Numbered from the stretch's first letter, positions 36,958 through 46,973 are shown. The stretch: DNA of 64,000 bases from Variovorax sp. PBS-H4 (GCF_901827205.1 NZ_LR594675.1:5202001-5266000); one strand, 5' to 3'. A program made the numbers and translations. Notes: generated by a model not told the origin, from the sequence alone.

Positions 36958-38295
36958 CTACTCCCTGGGCATCGCCTCCAGCGCCGCCGCGGACGCAGCG
37001 AGCCCGCGCAGGATGGGCTGCGCCACCTTCGCCGGAAAGCCCGCCGGCAGCTGCGCCTCGATGCGCGCGATGACGCCAGGGGTGCTGTCGAGGACGAAGG
37101 CAACGATGTCCTCTGCGTCCGCCCCATAGCCGCACAGGCGCGCCGTGGCATTGAAGTGACGGCGCCTGACGGTCGACCTCCGGTAGTGCTTGTTCTTTCC
37201 GACCATGGCCATGGCCAGCGTGGTGTCATGGCGCGAGAACTGGTTGGGCCCGGCGCCCTCCACCGGCCAGATGGACATGACGTCATAAAGCGGCGCGAGC
37301 CTGAAGCGCCCTTCCGGCAGCAGGTGGATGCTGAAGTTCTTGGCATGGCCATCGGGTGCGGCGAGCATCCAGAAGATCAGCTGGGCGGCCAGCAAGGTCC
37401 GCAGGTCCTCGCGCGCGCTGACCGACTGGCGCAGGATCTTCGCTAGGTCCAACACGCCGGGCCCGCCGTCGGCCTCGTACTTCAGGTGCGACGGCACGCC
37501 CAGTGCCTGGCAGAAGTCTTCCTGCGGCAAGCGCATGAGCCAGCTTCCCGAGGAGTGCAGCTGCCGGTCGAAACGTTCGACGGCCAGCACTTTCTGCGCG
37601 CCGAAGGCGAGGATGGCACAGCGCGGAACCGGAAGCCCATAAGCCTGCAGGATGTGCAGGCAGAGCCATTCGTTCTCCACGGAAGTGCTGAAGTCCGCCT
37701 GCCGATGCCCCACAAGCCCTAGCGGCAGCTTGAGGATGTGCGTCGTCGGCGTCGCGCCGTGCGGTCGCATCCATTGCTGGTCGTGCCACAGGAGCGCCGT
37801 CTTCTCCTGCGCACCCGCGAGCGAGATGCGCAGCACGTCCTCTTCCCCAGGCAAGCCGCCGAGGCGGCCCGGCGTCACGGTCTGGCGCAGCAACGCCTCG
37901 ACTTCTTCGACCGACATCGGCGTCCCCGAGATCCGCCGGAGGCCCTCGGGCGCCTCGTCTTCATCGAGCAGCTGGATGGCGCCGACGCAATCGCGTCCGA
38001 CGGCCCGCAACAGCGCGAATGCATCCGTGGACGCGGTCCCGAAGCGCGTCGCGAGACGCTCGCGGATGGCGCGGCTGTCAGGCAGCAGGTTGTCGAAATA
38101 GCTGTTGACGACCTGGCCCCTGAGCCCTCTCGCAGCGAGCGGAAGCGACAACGACAAAGGGCGCCCTGCCGGCGAAGCCATCCATGCGGGGTCGTAGACG
38201 AGCTCGGGCTCGCCGCGCGCGGGAAGGCGCCACGCGCCGACCCGCTCTCCGTTGGCCCAGATCGAGAGGGCCTGCGAAAGCGACCTCCGGCCCAC
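36958..38295 (-). CDS. hipA: HipA-family serine/threonine kinase toxin
   Basis: A 445-residue HipA. The N-terminal subdomain has 'LSLSLPLAARGLRGQVVNSYFDNLLPDS'-type sequence (read as PLSLSLPLAARG and VNSYFDNLLPD). The kinase shows 'RISLAGAQEKTALLW' (nucleotide loop), 'HILKLP' with the ATP lysine, 'VERFDRQ', the catalytic loop 'APDGHAKNFSIHL' and the metal Asp in 'LAPLYDVMSIWP'. Family members phosphorylate glutamyl-tRNA synthetase or related targets and cause growth arrest. It starts with GTG 3 bp after the hipB stop, so it is translationally coupled to the antitoxin. Confidence 0.93.
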   Translation of the reverse strand: MGRRSLSQALSIWANGERVGAWRLPARGEPELVYDPAWMASPAGRPLSLSLPLAARGLRGQVVNSYFDNLLPDSRAIRERLATRFGTASTDAFALLRAVGRDCVGAIQLLDEDEAPEGLRRISGTPMSVEEVEALLRQTVTPGRLGGLPGEEDVLRISLAGAQEKTALLWHDQQWMRPHGATPTTHILKLPLGLVGHRQADFSTSVENEWLCLHILQAYGLPVPRCAILAFGAQKVLAVERFDRQLHSSGSWLMRLPQEDFCQALGVPSHLKYEADGGPGVLDLAKILRQSVSAREDLRTLLAAQLIFWMLAAPDGHAKNFSIHLLPEGRFRLAPLYDVMSIWPVEGAGPNQFSRHDTTLAMAMVGKNKHYRRSTVRRRHFNATARLCGYGADAEDIVAFVLDSTPGVIARIEAQLPAGFPAKVAQPILRGLAASAAALEAMPRE

Positions 38296-38298
38296 GAT

Positions 38299-38574
38299 TC
38301 ACCATTCCTGCGCTATAGGCGCGGCGGATCGGGACTGGACGATGAGCTCCATGCCAAGCAGGCCGAAGAGCGCGAGCAGCTGCTCGAGGCTCACCGATTC
38401 CGGGTGGAGCTCCATGTGCGAGATGCGGCTCTGGCTGATGCCCATGCGGCGGGCCAGCTCGGCCTGCGGCAGGCCGGCTGCGCGGCGACCGGACTTCAGG
38501 AGCAGGCCGAGTTGGGAGGGTGTGGAAAGCACCTGGCGCATGTATGTTTTACCCACAGGACGGATATCCGCCAT
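38299..38574 (-). CDS. hipB: HipB-like antitoxin, helix-turn-helix
   Basis: A 91-residue XRE-type DNA-binding protein: 'QLGLLLKSGRRAAGLPQAEL', 'ARRMGISQSRISHMELHPES' form the HTH, followed by the short beta strand 'GMELIVQSRS' seen in HipB. It neutralises HipA and represses the operon. The start is uncertain. ATG at 38574 has a GGTGAG site and was chosen; ATG at 38541 would give an 80-residue form and leave the CGGATATCCG dyad (38561-38570) outside the coding region. The predicted operator TATTTTGAAAATA lies just upstream. Confidence 0.85.
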   Translation of the reverse strand: MADIRPVGKTYMRQVLSTPSQLGLLLKSGRRAAGLPQAELARRMGISQSRISHMELHPESVSLEQLLALFGLLGMELIVQSRSAAPIAQEW

Positions 38575-38591
38575 TTTACTCACCACACGCG

Positions 38592-38604
38592 TATTTTGAA
38601 AATA
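38592..38604. promoter_or_regulatory. Dyad upstream of hipB, probable operator
   Basis: TATTTTGAAAATA is a perfect 6-1-6 inverted repeat 18 bp upstream of the chosen hipB start. A second perfect dyad, CGGATATCCG, lies at 38561-38570. HipB proteins autoregulate through such paired sites. The rest of the 228 bp to lolD shows no credible gene. Confidence 0.4.
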
Positions 38605-38802
38605 GCAGTGTGGTTGGTAAATCATGCTTTACTGCTTGCCGTCATCCTGTCCGCTTCGGCGACGGCGCCCGATACCTCAGGGCTTCGATGACCAGGGCGA
38701 GCGCCGGAGCAAGCTGGCGGCGATTGGCGTAGTAGAGGACCGCGTGGACGCGGCGGCGGCCAGCAGGGCGCGTGAATCCTTGGCCCGCCAGCTTGCCGCG
38801 CG

Positions 38803-39555
38803 CTACTGACCGTTGTCCAGCCGCCCCGCCGCCAGCCGCAGCACGCGATCGCAGCGCCTGGCCAGGCTCTCGTCATGCGTGACCACCACGAAGGCGGTGC
38901 GGCGCTCATGCGCCAGCTTCAGCATCTGCGCGAACACCCCGTCGGCGGTGCTGCGGTCGAGGTTGCCGGTGGGCTCGTCGGCCAGCACGCAGTCGGGCTG
39001 CGTCACCAGCGCGCGAGCGATCGCCACGCGCTGGCGCTCGCCGCCGGAGAGCTCGGCCGGGCGATGATGAACCCGTTCGGCCAGCCCCACGGCCGCCAGC
39101 ATCGCAGCAGCAGCCTCGGCCGCTTGCTGCGGCGGCGTCCGGCGGATCTTCAGCGGCATTGCCACGTTGTCCAGGGCGCTGAACTCGGGCAGCAGATGGT
39201 GGAACTGGTAGACGAAGCCCAGGTGCGCGTTGCGCAACCGGCCCTGCTCGGCCGCATCGGCATGCGCGATGTTCTTGCCGTGCAGTTCCACGCTGCCGGC
39301 GGTGGGTGCATCGAGCCCCCCCATCAGGTGCAGCAGCGTGCTCTTGCCGGAGCCGGAGGCGCCGACGATCGCCAGCGTTTCGCCCGCCCGCACGTCGAGG
39401 TCGACTCCGTGCAGCACCGTGAGGTCGATGCGGCCTTCGAGAAAACGCTTGGTCAGCCCCCTCACCTGCAGCACGACAGGACGCGCCGAGTTGGCAGCGG
39501 GCTCCTCGACACGCAGCGTGGACACGCCGGTGCCGAGCGTTGCGGCACTATTCAT
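38803..39555 (-). CDS. lolD: Lipoprotein-releasing ABC ATPase LolD
   Basis: A 250-residue ATPase that powers extraction of lipoproteins from the inner membrane. Walker A is 'AIVGASGSGKSTLLHLMGGL', the Lol-specific Q-loop region is 'GFVYQFHHLLPEFSALDNVAMP', the signature 'LSGGERQRVAIARALV' and Walker B 'CVLADEPTGNLD', with 'VVVTHDESLA'. An N-terminal extension of about 25 residues precedes the domain. The start overlaps lolC by 8 bp, so the two are one unit. Confidence 0.95.
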   Translation of the reverse strand: MNSAATLGTGVSTLRVEEPAANSARPVVLQVRGLTKRFLEGRIDLTVLHGVDLDVRAGETLAIVGASGSGKSTLLHLMGGLDAPTAGSVELHGKNIAHADAAEQGRLRNAHLGFVYQFHHLLPEFSALDNVAMPLKIRRTPPQQAAEAAAAMLAAVGLAERVHHRPAELSGGERQRVAIARALVTQPDCVLADEPTGNLDRSTADGVFAQMLKLAHERRTAFVVVTHDESLARRCDRVLRLAAGRLDNGQ

Positions 39556-40804
39556 AGCGCAGCGCCTCCGCCGGGTTGACGCGGCTCGCGCGCCAGCTCG
39601 GATACAGCGTCGCCACGAAGGACAGCGCCAGCGAGATCAGCGCGATCGGCAGGATGTCGCCGCGCTGCGGATCGCTGGGCATCCGGCTGATGAGGTAGAT
39701 GTCCTGCGGCAGGAAGCGCGCGTTGAAGAGCCGCTCCAAAGCCGGCACGATCACGTCGATGTTGTAGGCGATGCCCAGGCCCAGCAGCAGCCCGGCGAGC
39801 GTGCCTATGACGCCCACCATCGCGCCCTGCACCACGAAGATGCTCATGATGCTCTTCGGGCTCGAGCCCAGCGTGCGCAGGATCGCGATGTCGGCGCGCT
39901 TGTCGGTCACCGTCATCACCAGGGTGGACACGAGGTTGAAGGCCGCGACCGCGACGATCAGCGTGAGGATGATGAACATCATGCGTTTCTCGACCTGCAC
40001 CGCCGCGAACCAGGTCCTGTTCTGGCGGGTCCAGTCGCGGATCAGGAATTCGCCGGGCAGCGTGACGGCCAACTCGTCCGCCACCTCGCGCGCACGGTGC
40101 AGGTCCTTGAGCTTCAGGCGCAGCCCGCTCGGCCCTTCGAGCCGGAACACGCGCGCTGCGTCCTGCTCGTGGATCATGGCCAGCGCCGAGTCGTACTCGT
40201 AGTGGCCCGAGTCGAAGGTGCCGACCACCGTGAACTGCTTCAGCCGCGGCACCACGCCGGCCGGCGTGACCTGGCCGCCGGGCGCGATCAGCGTGACCTG
40301 GTCGCCCACCTGCACGAAGAGCGAGCGCGCCAGCTCGACGCCCAGCACGATGCCGAACTCGCCCGGCACCAGCTTGTCCAATGCACCCTTCTGCGCGGTG
40401 GTGGAGATGTCGGTCACCTGCGGCTCCAGCGACGGCTCGATGCCGCGCACCAGGGTGCCCTTCATGTCCTCGCCGCGCGCGATCAGTGCCTGCGCGGCAA
40501 TGAAGGGCGCGACGCCGATCACGTTGGGGTTCTTGCGCGCGGCCTCGGCGATGGCGTCGATGTCGGCCAGTGCCTGGCCGTCGCGCGAGAAGATCTCGAT
40601 GTGCGAGATCACGCCGAGCATCCGGTCGGTCACCTCTTTCTGGAAGCCGTTCATCACCGACAGCACGATGATCAGCGCCGCCACGCCCAGCGCGATGCCA
40701 AGCATCGAAACGCCGGATATGAAGGAGATGAAGCCGTTGCGCCGCGTGGCCCGGCCTGCGCGCGTGTAGCGCCAGCCGAGTTGCAGTTCATAGGGGAGAG
40801 GCAT
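39548..40804 (-). CDS. lolC: Lipoprotein-releasing system permease LolC/LolE
   Basis: A 418-residue permease of the LolC/E type: first helix at 'GFISFISGVSMLGIALGVAALIIVLSVMNG'-like segment (FISGVSMLGIALGVAALIIV), a long periplasmic MacB-PCD domain, and three C-terminal helices of an FtsX domain ending in the standard 'PAEALRYE'. The signature 'SVMNGFQKEVTDRMLG' is present. A single gene replaces separate lolC and lolE, as is usual in betaproteobacteria. It is divergent from the rpfE-recJ operon. Confidence 0.95.
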   Translation of the reverse strand: MPLPYELQLGWRYTRAGRATRRNGFISFISGVSMLGIALGVAALIIVLSVMNGFQKEVTDRMLGVISHIEIFSRDGQALADIDAIAEAARKNPNVIGVAPFIAAQALIARGEDMKGTLVRGIEPSLEPQVTDISTTAQKGALDKLVPGEFGIVLGVELARSLFVQVGDQVTLIAPGGQVTPAGVVPRLKQFTVVGTFDSGHYEYDSALAMIHEQDAARVFRLEGPSGLRLKLKDLHRAREVADELAVTLPGEFLIRDWTRQNRTWFAAVQVEKRMMFIILTLIVAVAAFNLVSTLVMTVTDKRADIAILRTLGSSPKSIMSIFVVQGAMVGVIGTLAGLLLGLGIAYNIDVIVPALERLFNARFLPQDIYLISRMPSDPQRGDILPIALISLALSFVATLYPSWRASRVNPAEALRYE

Positions 40805-40839
40805 AGAAGTGGAATTGTGGCATCCCGGACAATAGGCCC

Positions 40840-41808
40840 ATGCCCGTGCCGCCCTCTGCCTCCCATCTGCTCATTCCTTTTGCCGGCCGCGGCACCCCGG
40901 CCTGCCGCGAGGCGATGCGCAGCCTGCGGCTGCCCAGGCTGGAAAGCCTGCTCTCCCGCCTCGCGCTGGTGCACGAAGACCTGCAGGACGAAAGCACCCT
41001 GTCACCCCCGCACGAGCGCGCCTTGGCCGCGGCGCTCGGTATCTCGGCACCCGACGGGCAGATCCCCTGGGCCGCCCTGGAAGCGCGCCGCGCGGGCCTG
41101 GATGGCGCTGGCGAAACGGGCAGCTGGGGCATCGCCACCCTGTGCCACTGGCAGGTGGGCATCGACGACGTGATGCTGGGCGATCCGGGCGCGATCCGCA
41201 TCGAGGCGGCCGAGTCGGCCGCCCTGCTCGAGATCGCCAGGCCCTACTTCGAGGAGGACGGCATCGCGCTGCATGCTTCGGCCACGCCACACCGGTGGCT
41301 GGCGCAGGGCCGCATGTTCGACGGGCTGGCGACCGCATCGGTCGACCGCGCGGTCGGGCGCTCCATCGCACAATGGTCGCCGCTGTCCGACGGCGCCCGT
41401 TCGCTGCGCCGGTTGCAGAACGAAATGCAGATGCTGCTCTACACCGAGCGCGTCAACGACGAGCGCACCGCACGCGGCGAGCCACCGATCAACTCCTTCT
41501 GGCTCAGCGGCACGGGGCGGCTGCCATCCGACGCCGCGCCCTCGGAGGCCGAGCCCCGGGTGGCCGACAACCTGCGCGAGGCGGCCCTGCGCGACGACGG
41601 TGCCGGCTGGGCACACGCCTGGGCGGCGCTCGACGACGGGCCCGTGGCCGAACTGCTGGCTGCCTACAACGCAGGCGCCGAGGTCATGCTGACGCTGTGC
41701 GGCGACCGCGCCGCGCAGCGCTTCGGCGTGCAGCAGCGCGGCCTCGCGCGCTGGGCGCGGTCCCTGTTCCAGCGCGCCAGCGCGCCGCCCGTGCTGGAGG
41801 GGCTGTGA
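40840..41808 (+). CDS. RpfE-type conserved protein (phosphoglycerate-mutase-like annotation)
   Basis: A 322-residue cytoplasmic protein of the group often called 'regulatory protein RpfE' and sometimes 'phosphoglycerate mutase'. Conserved parts are 'LLIPFAGRGTPACREAM', 'PPINSFWLSGTG' and the run 'LARWARSLFQRASAP' near the C-terminus. Its biochemical role is unknown, and the mutase label is not supported by visible active-site motifs. Its stop overlaps recJ (TGATG), the same neighbourhood as rpfE-recJ in Xanthomonas, which supports the assignment. Confidence 0.75.
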   Translation: MPVPPSASHLLIPFAGRGTPACREAMRSLRLPRLESLLSRLALVHEDLQDESTLSPPHERALAAALGISAPDGQIPWAALEARRAGLDGAGETGSWGIATLCHWQVGIDDVMLGDPGAIRIEAAESAALLEIARPYFEEDGIALHASATPHRWLAQGRMFDGLATASVDRAVGRSIAQWSPLSDGARSLRRLQNEMQMLLYTERVNDERTARGEPPINSFWLSGTGRLPSDAAPSEAEPRVADNLREAALRDDGAGWAHAWAALDDGPVAELLAAYNAGAEVMLTLCGDRAAQRFGVQQRGLARWARSLFQRASAPPVLEGL

Positions 41809-43613
41809 TGAAGATCGTCGCCCGCGACATCCCGCCGCGCAGTGCCTGGGCACTGGAACAGGCCGGCGTTCATCCGCTGCTGGCCCGGCTCTATGCCGCG
41901 CGCGGCGTGCAGAACCGTGAAGAACTCGACGACGGCCTGGCGCGCCTGCTCGCACCCGATGGCCTGCACGGCGCGCGCGAGGCCGCCGTGCTGCTGGCCG
42001 ATGCGATCCGCGACGACAAGCGCCTGTGCATCGTGGCCGACTACGACTGCGACGGCGCCACCGCCTGCGCCGTGGCGCTGCGCGGGCTGCGCCTCCTGGG
42101 CGCCCGCCATGTGAGCTACCTGGTGCCCGATCGGGTGATCGACGGTTACGGCCTGACGCCGCCGATCGCCGAGCGCGTGGCCGCGACCGGCGCCGACGTG
42201 CTGATCACCGTGGACAACGGCATCGCCAGCGTCGAGGGCGTGGCCGCCGCCAAGGCACGCGGGCTCACGGTGCTGGTGACCGACCACCACCTGCCCGGCC
42301 CGGCGCTGCCCGCGGCCGATGTGCTGGTGAACCCCAACCAGCCCGCCTGCGGCTTCGACAGCAAGAGCATCGCCGGCGTCGGCGTGATGTTCTACGTGCT
42401 GCTGGCGCTGCGCTCGGAGCTGCGCGCGCGGGGTGTATTCGATCTGCCGGCCACCGCCAGGCCGCCCCAAGGCGGTCGAGCCTTCCCCTCGGGGGCTAGC
42501 GAAGCACACGAAGAGGCAAGTCGCGGGGCCAGCAGACCGCAGCCGAAGCTCGATGCCCTGCTGCCGCTGGTCGCCCTCGGCACCGTGGCCGACGTGGTGA
42601 GGCTCGATGCCAACAACCGCCGCCTCGTGGCCCAGGGCCTGCGCCGCATTCGCGCCGGCGCCATGCCTGCCGGGTTGGCCGCCCTCTTCAAGGCCGCCGG
42701 CCGCAATGCGGCAGCGGCGACCACCTTCGACTTCGGCTTCGCACTGGGGCCGCGCATCAATGCGGCCGGACGCCTGGCCGACATGACGCTGGGCATCGAG
42801 TGCCTGACCACCGACGACAGCGCCCGCGCAGAGGAGCTGGCGCGCCTGCTCGACGGCATCAACCGCGAGCGGCGCGATATCGAGGGCGGCATGCGCGAAC
42901 AGGCGCTGCTGATGGCGGAATCGCTGTTCGACCTGGGCGGCAGCGAGACACCGCCCGCCGCCATCAGCGTCTTCGACGCCGAGTTCCACGAAGGCGTGGT
43001 CGGCATCGTCGCATCGCGCATCAAGGACCGCTACCACCGTCCCACCTTCGTCTTTGCCGCCAGCGGCGCGCCGGGCAAGGAGCACGAACTCAAGGGCTCG
43101 GGCCGCTCGATCCCGGGTTTCCACCTGCGCGATGCACTGGACCTCGTGGCCAAGCGCCACCCCGGCGTGCTGCTGCGCTTCGGCGGTCATGCGATGGCGG
43201 CCGGCTGCACCGTTGCGCACGAACACTTCGACACCTTCGAGCGCGCGCTCGCCCAGGTCGCTGCCGAGTGGCTCGACGCGGCCGCGCTGATGCGCCGCCT
43301 GGACACCGACGGCCCGCTGGCGCCCGAGTACCTGCGCGTCGACCTCGTCGACACGCTGCACCGCGAGGTCTGGGGCCAGGGCTTCGCGCCGCCCACCTTC
43401 AGCGAGGAGGTGGAGGTCATCTCGCAGCGGCTGGTGGCCGAGAAGCATCTCGCGCTCAAACTGCGGCACAAGGGGCAGCCGGTGGACGGCATCTGGTTCG
43501 GCCACACGGAGCCGCTGCCGCCGCGGGTCGTGATCGCCTTCCGGCTGGATGCGGACGAATGGCAGGGCGTGAGGCGCGTGCGCTTTCTGGTGGAAGGCGC
43601 GGAGACCCCATGA
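41808..43613 (+). CDS. recJ: Single-stranded-DNA exonuclease RecJ with an in-frame repeat insertion
   Basis: A 601-residue 5'-3' exonuclease for recombination and repair. The DHH phosphoesterase core is clear: 'CIVADYDCDGATACAVAL' (DYDCDG), 'LITVDNGIASVEG', 'VLVTDHHLPG' and 'LVNPNQPACGFDSKSIAGVGV'. The DHHA1 part has 'GRSIPGFHLRDAL' and 'LLRFGGHAMAAGCTV'. Between 'SELRARGVFDLPA' and 'PQPKLDALLPLVALGTVADVV' sit about 30 extra residues rich in R, P, G, S and E that the family lacks; they are coded by a GC-rich repeat (42454-42535). All catalytic motifs are intact, so the enzyme should still work. It is translationally coupled to rpfE and to the Nudix gene. Confidence 0.95.
   Translation: MKIVARDIPPRSAWALEQAGVHPLLARLYAARGVQNREELDDGLARLLAPDGLHGAREAAVLLADAIRDDKRLCIVADYDCDGATACAVALRGLRLLGARHVSYLVPDRVIDGYGLTPPIAERVAATGADVLITVDNGIASVEGVAAAKARGLTVLVTDHHLPGPALPAADVLVNPNQPACGFDSKSIAGVGVMFYVLLALRSELRARGVFDLPATARPPQGGRAFPSGASEAHEEASRGASRPQPKLDALLPLVALGTVADVVRLDANNRRLVAQGLRRIRAGAMPAGLAALFKAAGRNAAAATTFDFGFALGPRINAAGRLADMTLGIECLTTDDSARAEELARLLDGINRERRDIEGGMREQALLMAESLFDLGGSETPPAAISVFDAEFHEGVVGIVASRIKDRYHRPTFVFAASGAPGKEHELKGSGRSIPGFHLRDALDLVAKRHPGVLLRFGGHAMAAGCTVAHEHFDTFERALAQVAAEWLDAAALMRRLDTDGPLAPEYLRVDLVDTLHREVWGQGFAPPTFSEEVEVISQRLVAEKHLALKLRHKGQPVDGIWFGHTEPLPPRVVIAFRLDADEWQGVRRVRFLVEGAETP
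42454..42535 (+). repeat. GC-rich repeat inserted in frame in recJ
   Basis: GCCGCCCCAAGGCGGTCGAG, then CCTTCCCCTCGGGGGCTAGC and GAAGCACACGAAG follow the same block order as the element in the gspE homologue at 4561-4640, including the CCCCTCGGGGG hairpin core. Here it is in the sense orientation of the gene and replaces nothing essential. Confidence 0.6.
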
Positions 43614-44488
43614 ACACTGCCATGACCGAAACACCCATTCCCATCCGTTCCGCCGCCACCGTGCTGATCTGCCGCGACGGCGCGGCAGGGCCCGAAGTGC
43701 TGATGATGCAGCGCCATGCGCTGTCGGACGTGCACGGCGGCTCCTACGTGTTTCCGGGCGGCAAGGTGGATGCGTCGGATGCGCAGCTCGATCCGGCGGC
43801 CCATCTCGACGAGCCGCCCGAGCGCTTGCACGCGCTGCTCGCCGAGCCGGCCATCAATGCCGCCACGGCCGCGGCAATTCACGTCGCGGCCGTGCGCGAG
43901 GTCTTCGAGGAATGCGGCCTGCTGCTCGCCGAAGGCCTCGACGGTCCAGGCGCACTGGAGGCCACGGCCCTCGGTGCGCAGGGCGTGTCCTTCAACGACA
44001 TGCTCGCGCGCCTCGGCCTGCGCCTGGCGACGCGCGCCATGCGGCCCTGGTCGCGCTGGATCACGCCGCCGCAAGCCCTGCATTCGCCCGGCAAGCGCTT
44101 CGACACGCGCTTCTTCATCGCACGCGCGCCCGCCGGCCAGGAGCCGCTGCATGACGCGCACGAAGCCGTGCTATGCGCCTGGATGCGTCCGCACGACGCG
44201 CTCGAGCGCTACTGGCGCGGCGACATCGTGCTGGCGGGGCCGCAGATCATGAGCCTCGCCCACCTGAGCCGCCATGCGAGCGTCGGCTCGATGATGGCGG
44301 AGGCGGAATGCCGCGCCCCCTGCGTCGTGCGCCCGCTGACCTTCGACATCGATGGCCACCGCGCCGTCGCCTACCCCGGCGACCCGCTGCACCCGGAACG
44401 CTCGCGCGTCATGCCGGGCCCATTGCGCCTGGTGCTGCGCGGCAAGCGGCTGGAGCCGCCCGGGGGCTTCGACGATCTGTGGCAATAA
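43610..44488 (+). CDS. NUDIX hydrolase (NUDT19-like)
   Basis: A 292-residue Nudix protein. The box begins 'FPGGKVDASDAQL', is interrupted by a long helix-rich insertion, and resumes with 'AAVREVFEECGLLLAEGL', so the classical 23-residue motif is split, as in NUDT19/RP2-type coenzyme A diphosphatases. A conserved 'RWITPPQALHSPGKRFDTRFFIA' follows. The likely substrate is an (acyl-)CoA or another nucleoside diphosphate, by family analogy. The ATG overlaps the recJ stop by 4 bp. Confidence 0.88.
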   Translation: MNTAMTETPIPIRSAATVLICRDGAAGPEVLMMQRHALSDVHGGSYVFPGGKVDASDAQLDPAAHLDEPPERLHALLAEPAINAATAAAIHVAAVREVFEECGLLLAEGLDGPGALEATALGAQGVSFNDMLARLGLRLATRAMRPWSRWITPPQALHSPGKRFDTRFFIARAPAGQEPLHDAHEAVLCAWMRPHDALERYWRGDIVLAGPQIMSLAHLSRHASVGSMMAEAECRAPCVVRPLTFDIDGHRAVAYPGDPLHPERSRVMPGPLRLVLRGKRLEPPGGFDDLWQ

Positions 44489-44547
44489 GCTGCGCTCCTT
44501 CGCTCAATACACTCGCCTGCAGTCTTCATCGCCGCCGGACACATTTC

Positions 44548-45153
44548 ATGGAATTCCTCACCCTGGCCGCCGTGCTCCTGCTCGCCGTGCACTTGCTGAA
44601 GACCCGCGAGCAGAAGAGGCGCATCCTGCTGCTCGCCAGCCACCTTGGCCGCTACCAGATCGAAAGGCTGATGGAGAACCTGACCGAGGGCTATCTGCGC
44701 TGCCTCGGCGAAAACGACCCGGCGCGGCGCGAGCAGATCTGGAAACTGCTCGACACCACCGAGCAGACGCTGGCCGGCCAGTTCCAGCGCTTCGCCGCCG
44801 ATTTCGCGCGTGTCGAAGACGCCGATGCACGGGTGAGCACGCTGCCGCTCGCCCTTCCGTTCGCGCAGCGCCTGCTTCCGGCGTACAGCTTCGACATGCG
44901 CCGCGCCCTGGCGCTCCACGCCCGAGGCATCGCCGAAGCGGCGGCCAACAGCCTGCAGCGAACGCCCCGGGACAAGGCGTACACCCTGTCCGCAGAGCTC
45001 TTCCTCATGCAGCACACCTGCCACTGGTATTGCCGCTCCAAGGCCGTCGCATCGGCGCGCATGCTGGCGCGCCACAAGACCCCCCATGCGCAGCTGGTCG
45101 ACTCGGTCGCACCGGCGACGCGGCGGGACTACCGCGCGCTCGTCGGCGGCTGA
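44548..45153 (+). CDS. Conserved protein of unknown function with N-terminal membrane segment
   Basis: A 201-residue protein beginning MEFLTLAAVLLLAVHLLKTRE, an uncleaved membrane anchor or short signal, followed by an all-alpha charged domain with 'RYQIERLMENLTEGYLRCLG', 'LLDTTEQTLAGQFQRFAADF' and 'FLMQHTCHWYCRSKAVASAR'. The histidine/cysteine cluster HTCHWYC could bind metal. No family is recognised. It follows the Nudix gene by 59 bp and is convergent with the next gene. Confidence 0.7.
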   Translation: MEFLTLAAVLLLAVHLLKTREQKRRILLLASHLGRYQIERLMENLTEGYLRCLGENDPARREQIWKLLDTTEQTLAGQFQRFAADFARVEDADARVSTLPLALPFAQRLLPAYSFDMRRALALHARGIAEAAANSLQRTPRDKAYTLSAELFLMQHTCHWYCRSKAVASARMLARHKTPHAQLVDSVAPATRRDYRALVGG

Positions 45154-45237
45154 TGCACCCGGAACAGCGGCCTCGCGGCTGGACGGCATCCTTCGGGAAA
45201 GGTGCTGGATTGGCAGCTCAGGGCCAGCAGGCCGGCT

Positions 45238-45906
45238 TCAGCGGCCGAATTCGTGATTCAGCCCAACGGAAAAGCTGCGCACGCCGCCCGGCCCGGTGCG
45301 CGCCGCGCTGAGGTCGATGCTCATCAGCGGCGTGATGCTGACGCGCGCCCCGACGCGCGAGGTCCACAGGCCAGAGGCGCGGTCGCGTTCCGCGATCAGC
45401 GAGACCGTGCCGTTCAGCGCCCACTCGCCCGCCAGGCCGCGGCGAGCGGTACGCGCGCCGCTGCCGGTGGCCCAGTCGGCACCCAGGTTGGCATGGACCA
45501 TCAGGCTGTCGGTGGCGCGCCATGTCACCGGAACGACGAACTGCCCGCCACTGCGCCCGCCACGCCTCGGCAGTTGGGAGGCGAGGCCCATCGAAACGGC
45601 AGCGCTCCAGCGGGCCTCGGGCGCTTGCCCGAGGAAGGTCCATTTGAGCTGCGGCCCGAGGGCGTGGACCGTATCGCCGGGCACGGAGATCCGATCGATG
45701 TTGAACCCCAGCTCGATGGGGCCGACGCGGCAGGCCGGCCCCAGATGCCAGAGCGTGCTGTGCGCGCTGCGCACGCGCGTCCCCCAGAACTCGTACTGGC
45801 ATCGGCCCGGGTCGAGCATGCCCGCATCGTCCACGTCGAAGTGGCCGCCGGCCTGGGCGGATGCCGCGGCCAGCCAGAGGAGGACTGCCAGTGCGCGTCG
45901 GATCAT
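45238..45906 (-). CDS. Exported beta-barrel-like protein of unknown function
   Basis: A 222-residue protein with a clean signal peptide (MIRRALAVLLWLAAASAQAG) and alternating hydrophobic/polar strands: 'SLMVHANLGADWATGSG', 'LNGTVSLIAERDRASGLWTS' and the C-terminal 'GVRSFSVGLNHEFGR', which resembles the closing strand of a small outer-membrane barrel although it ends in Arg and not Phe. Two cysteines ('CQYEFW' and 'PACRVGP') could form a disulfide. No family is named. It lies alone downstream of the response-regulator gene on the same strand. Confidence 0.7.
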   Translation of the reverse strand: MIRRALAVLLWLAAASAQAGGHFDVDDAGMLDPGRCQYEFWGTRVRSAHSTLWHLGPACRVGPIELGFNIDRISVPGDTVHALGPQLKWTFLGQAPEARWSAAVSMGLASQLPRRGGRSGGQFVVPVTWRATDSLMVHANLGADWATGSGARTARRGLAGEWALNGTVSLIAERDRASGLWTSRVGARVSITPLMSIDLSAARTGPGGVRSFSVGLNHEFGR

Positions 45907-45956
45907 GGCCGCGCATTCTAGGATCCGGCCGTGTCAGGCCATCCGCGCGCGCACCC

Positions 45957-46969
<1,013 letters not shown>

Positions 46970-46973
<4 letters not shown>

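Noticed and set aside
38622..38809. Short frames between hipB and lolD (61 codons on plus, 95 on minus)
   Set aside because: No ribosome sites or similarity; the minus frame overlaps lolD in another frame. Treated as intergenic.
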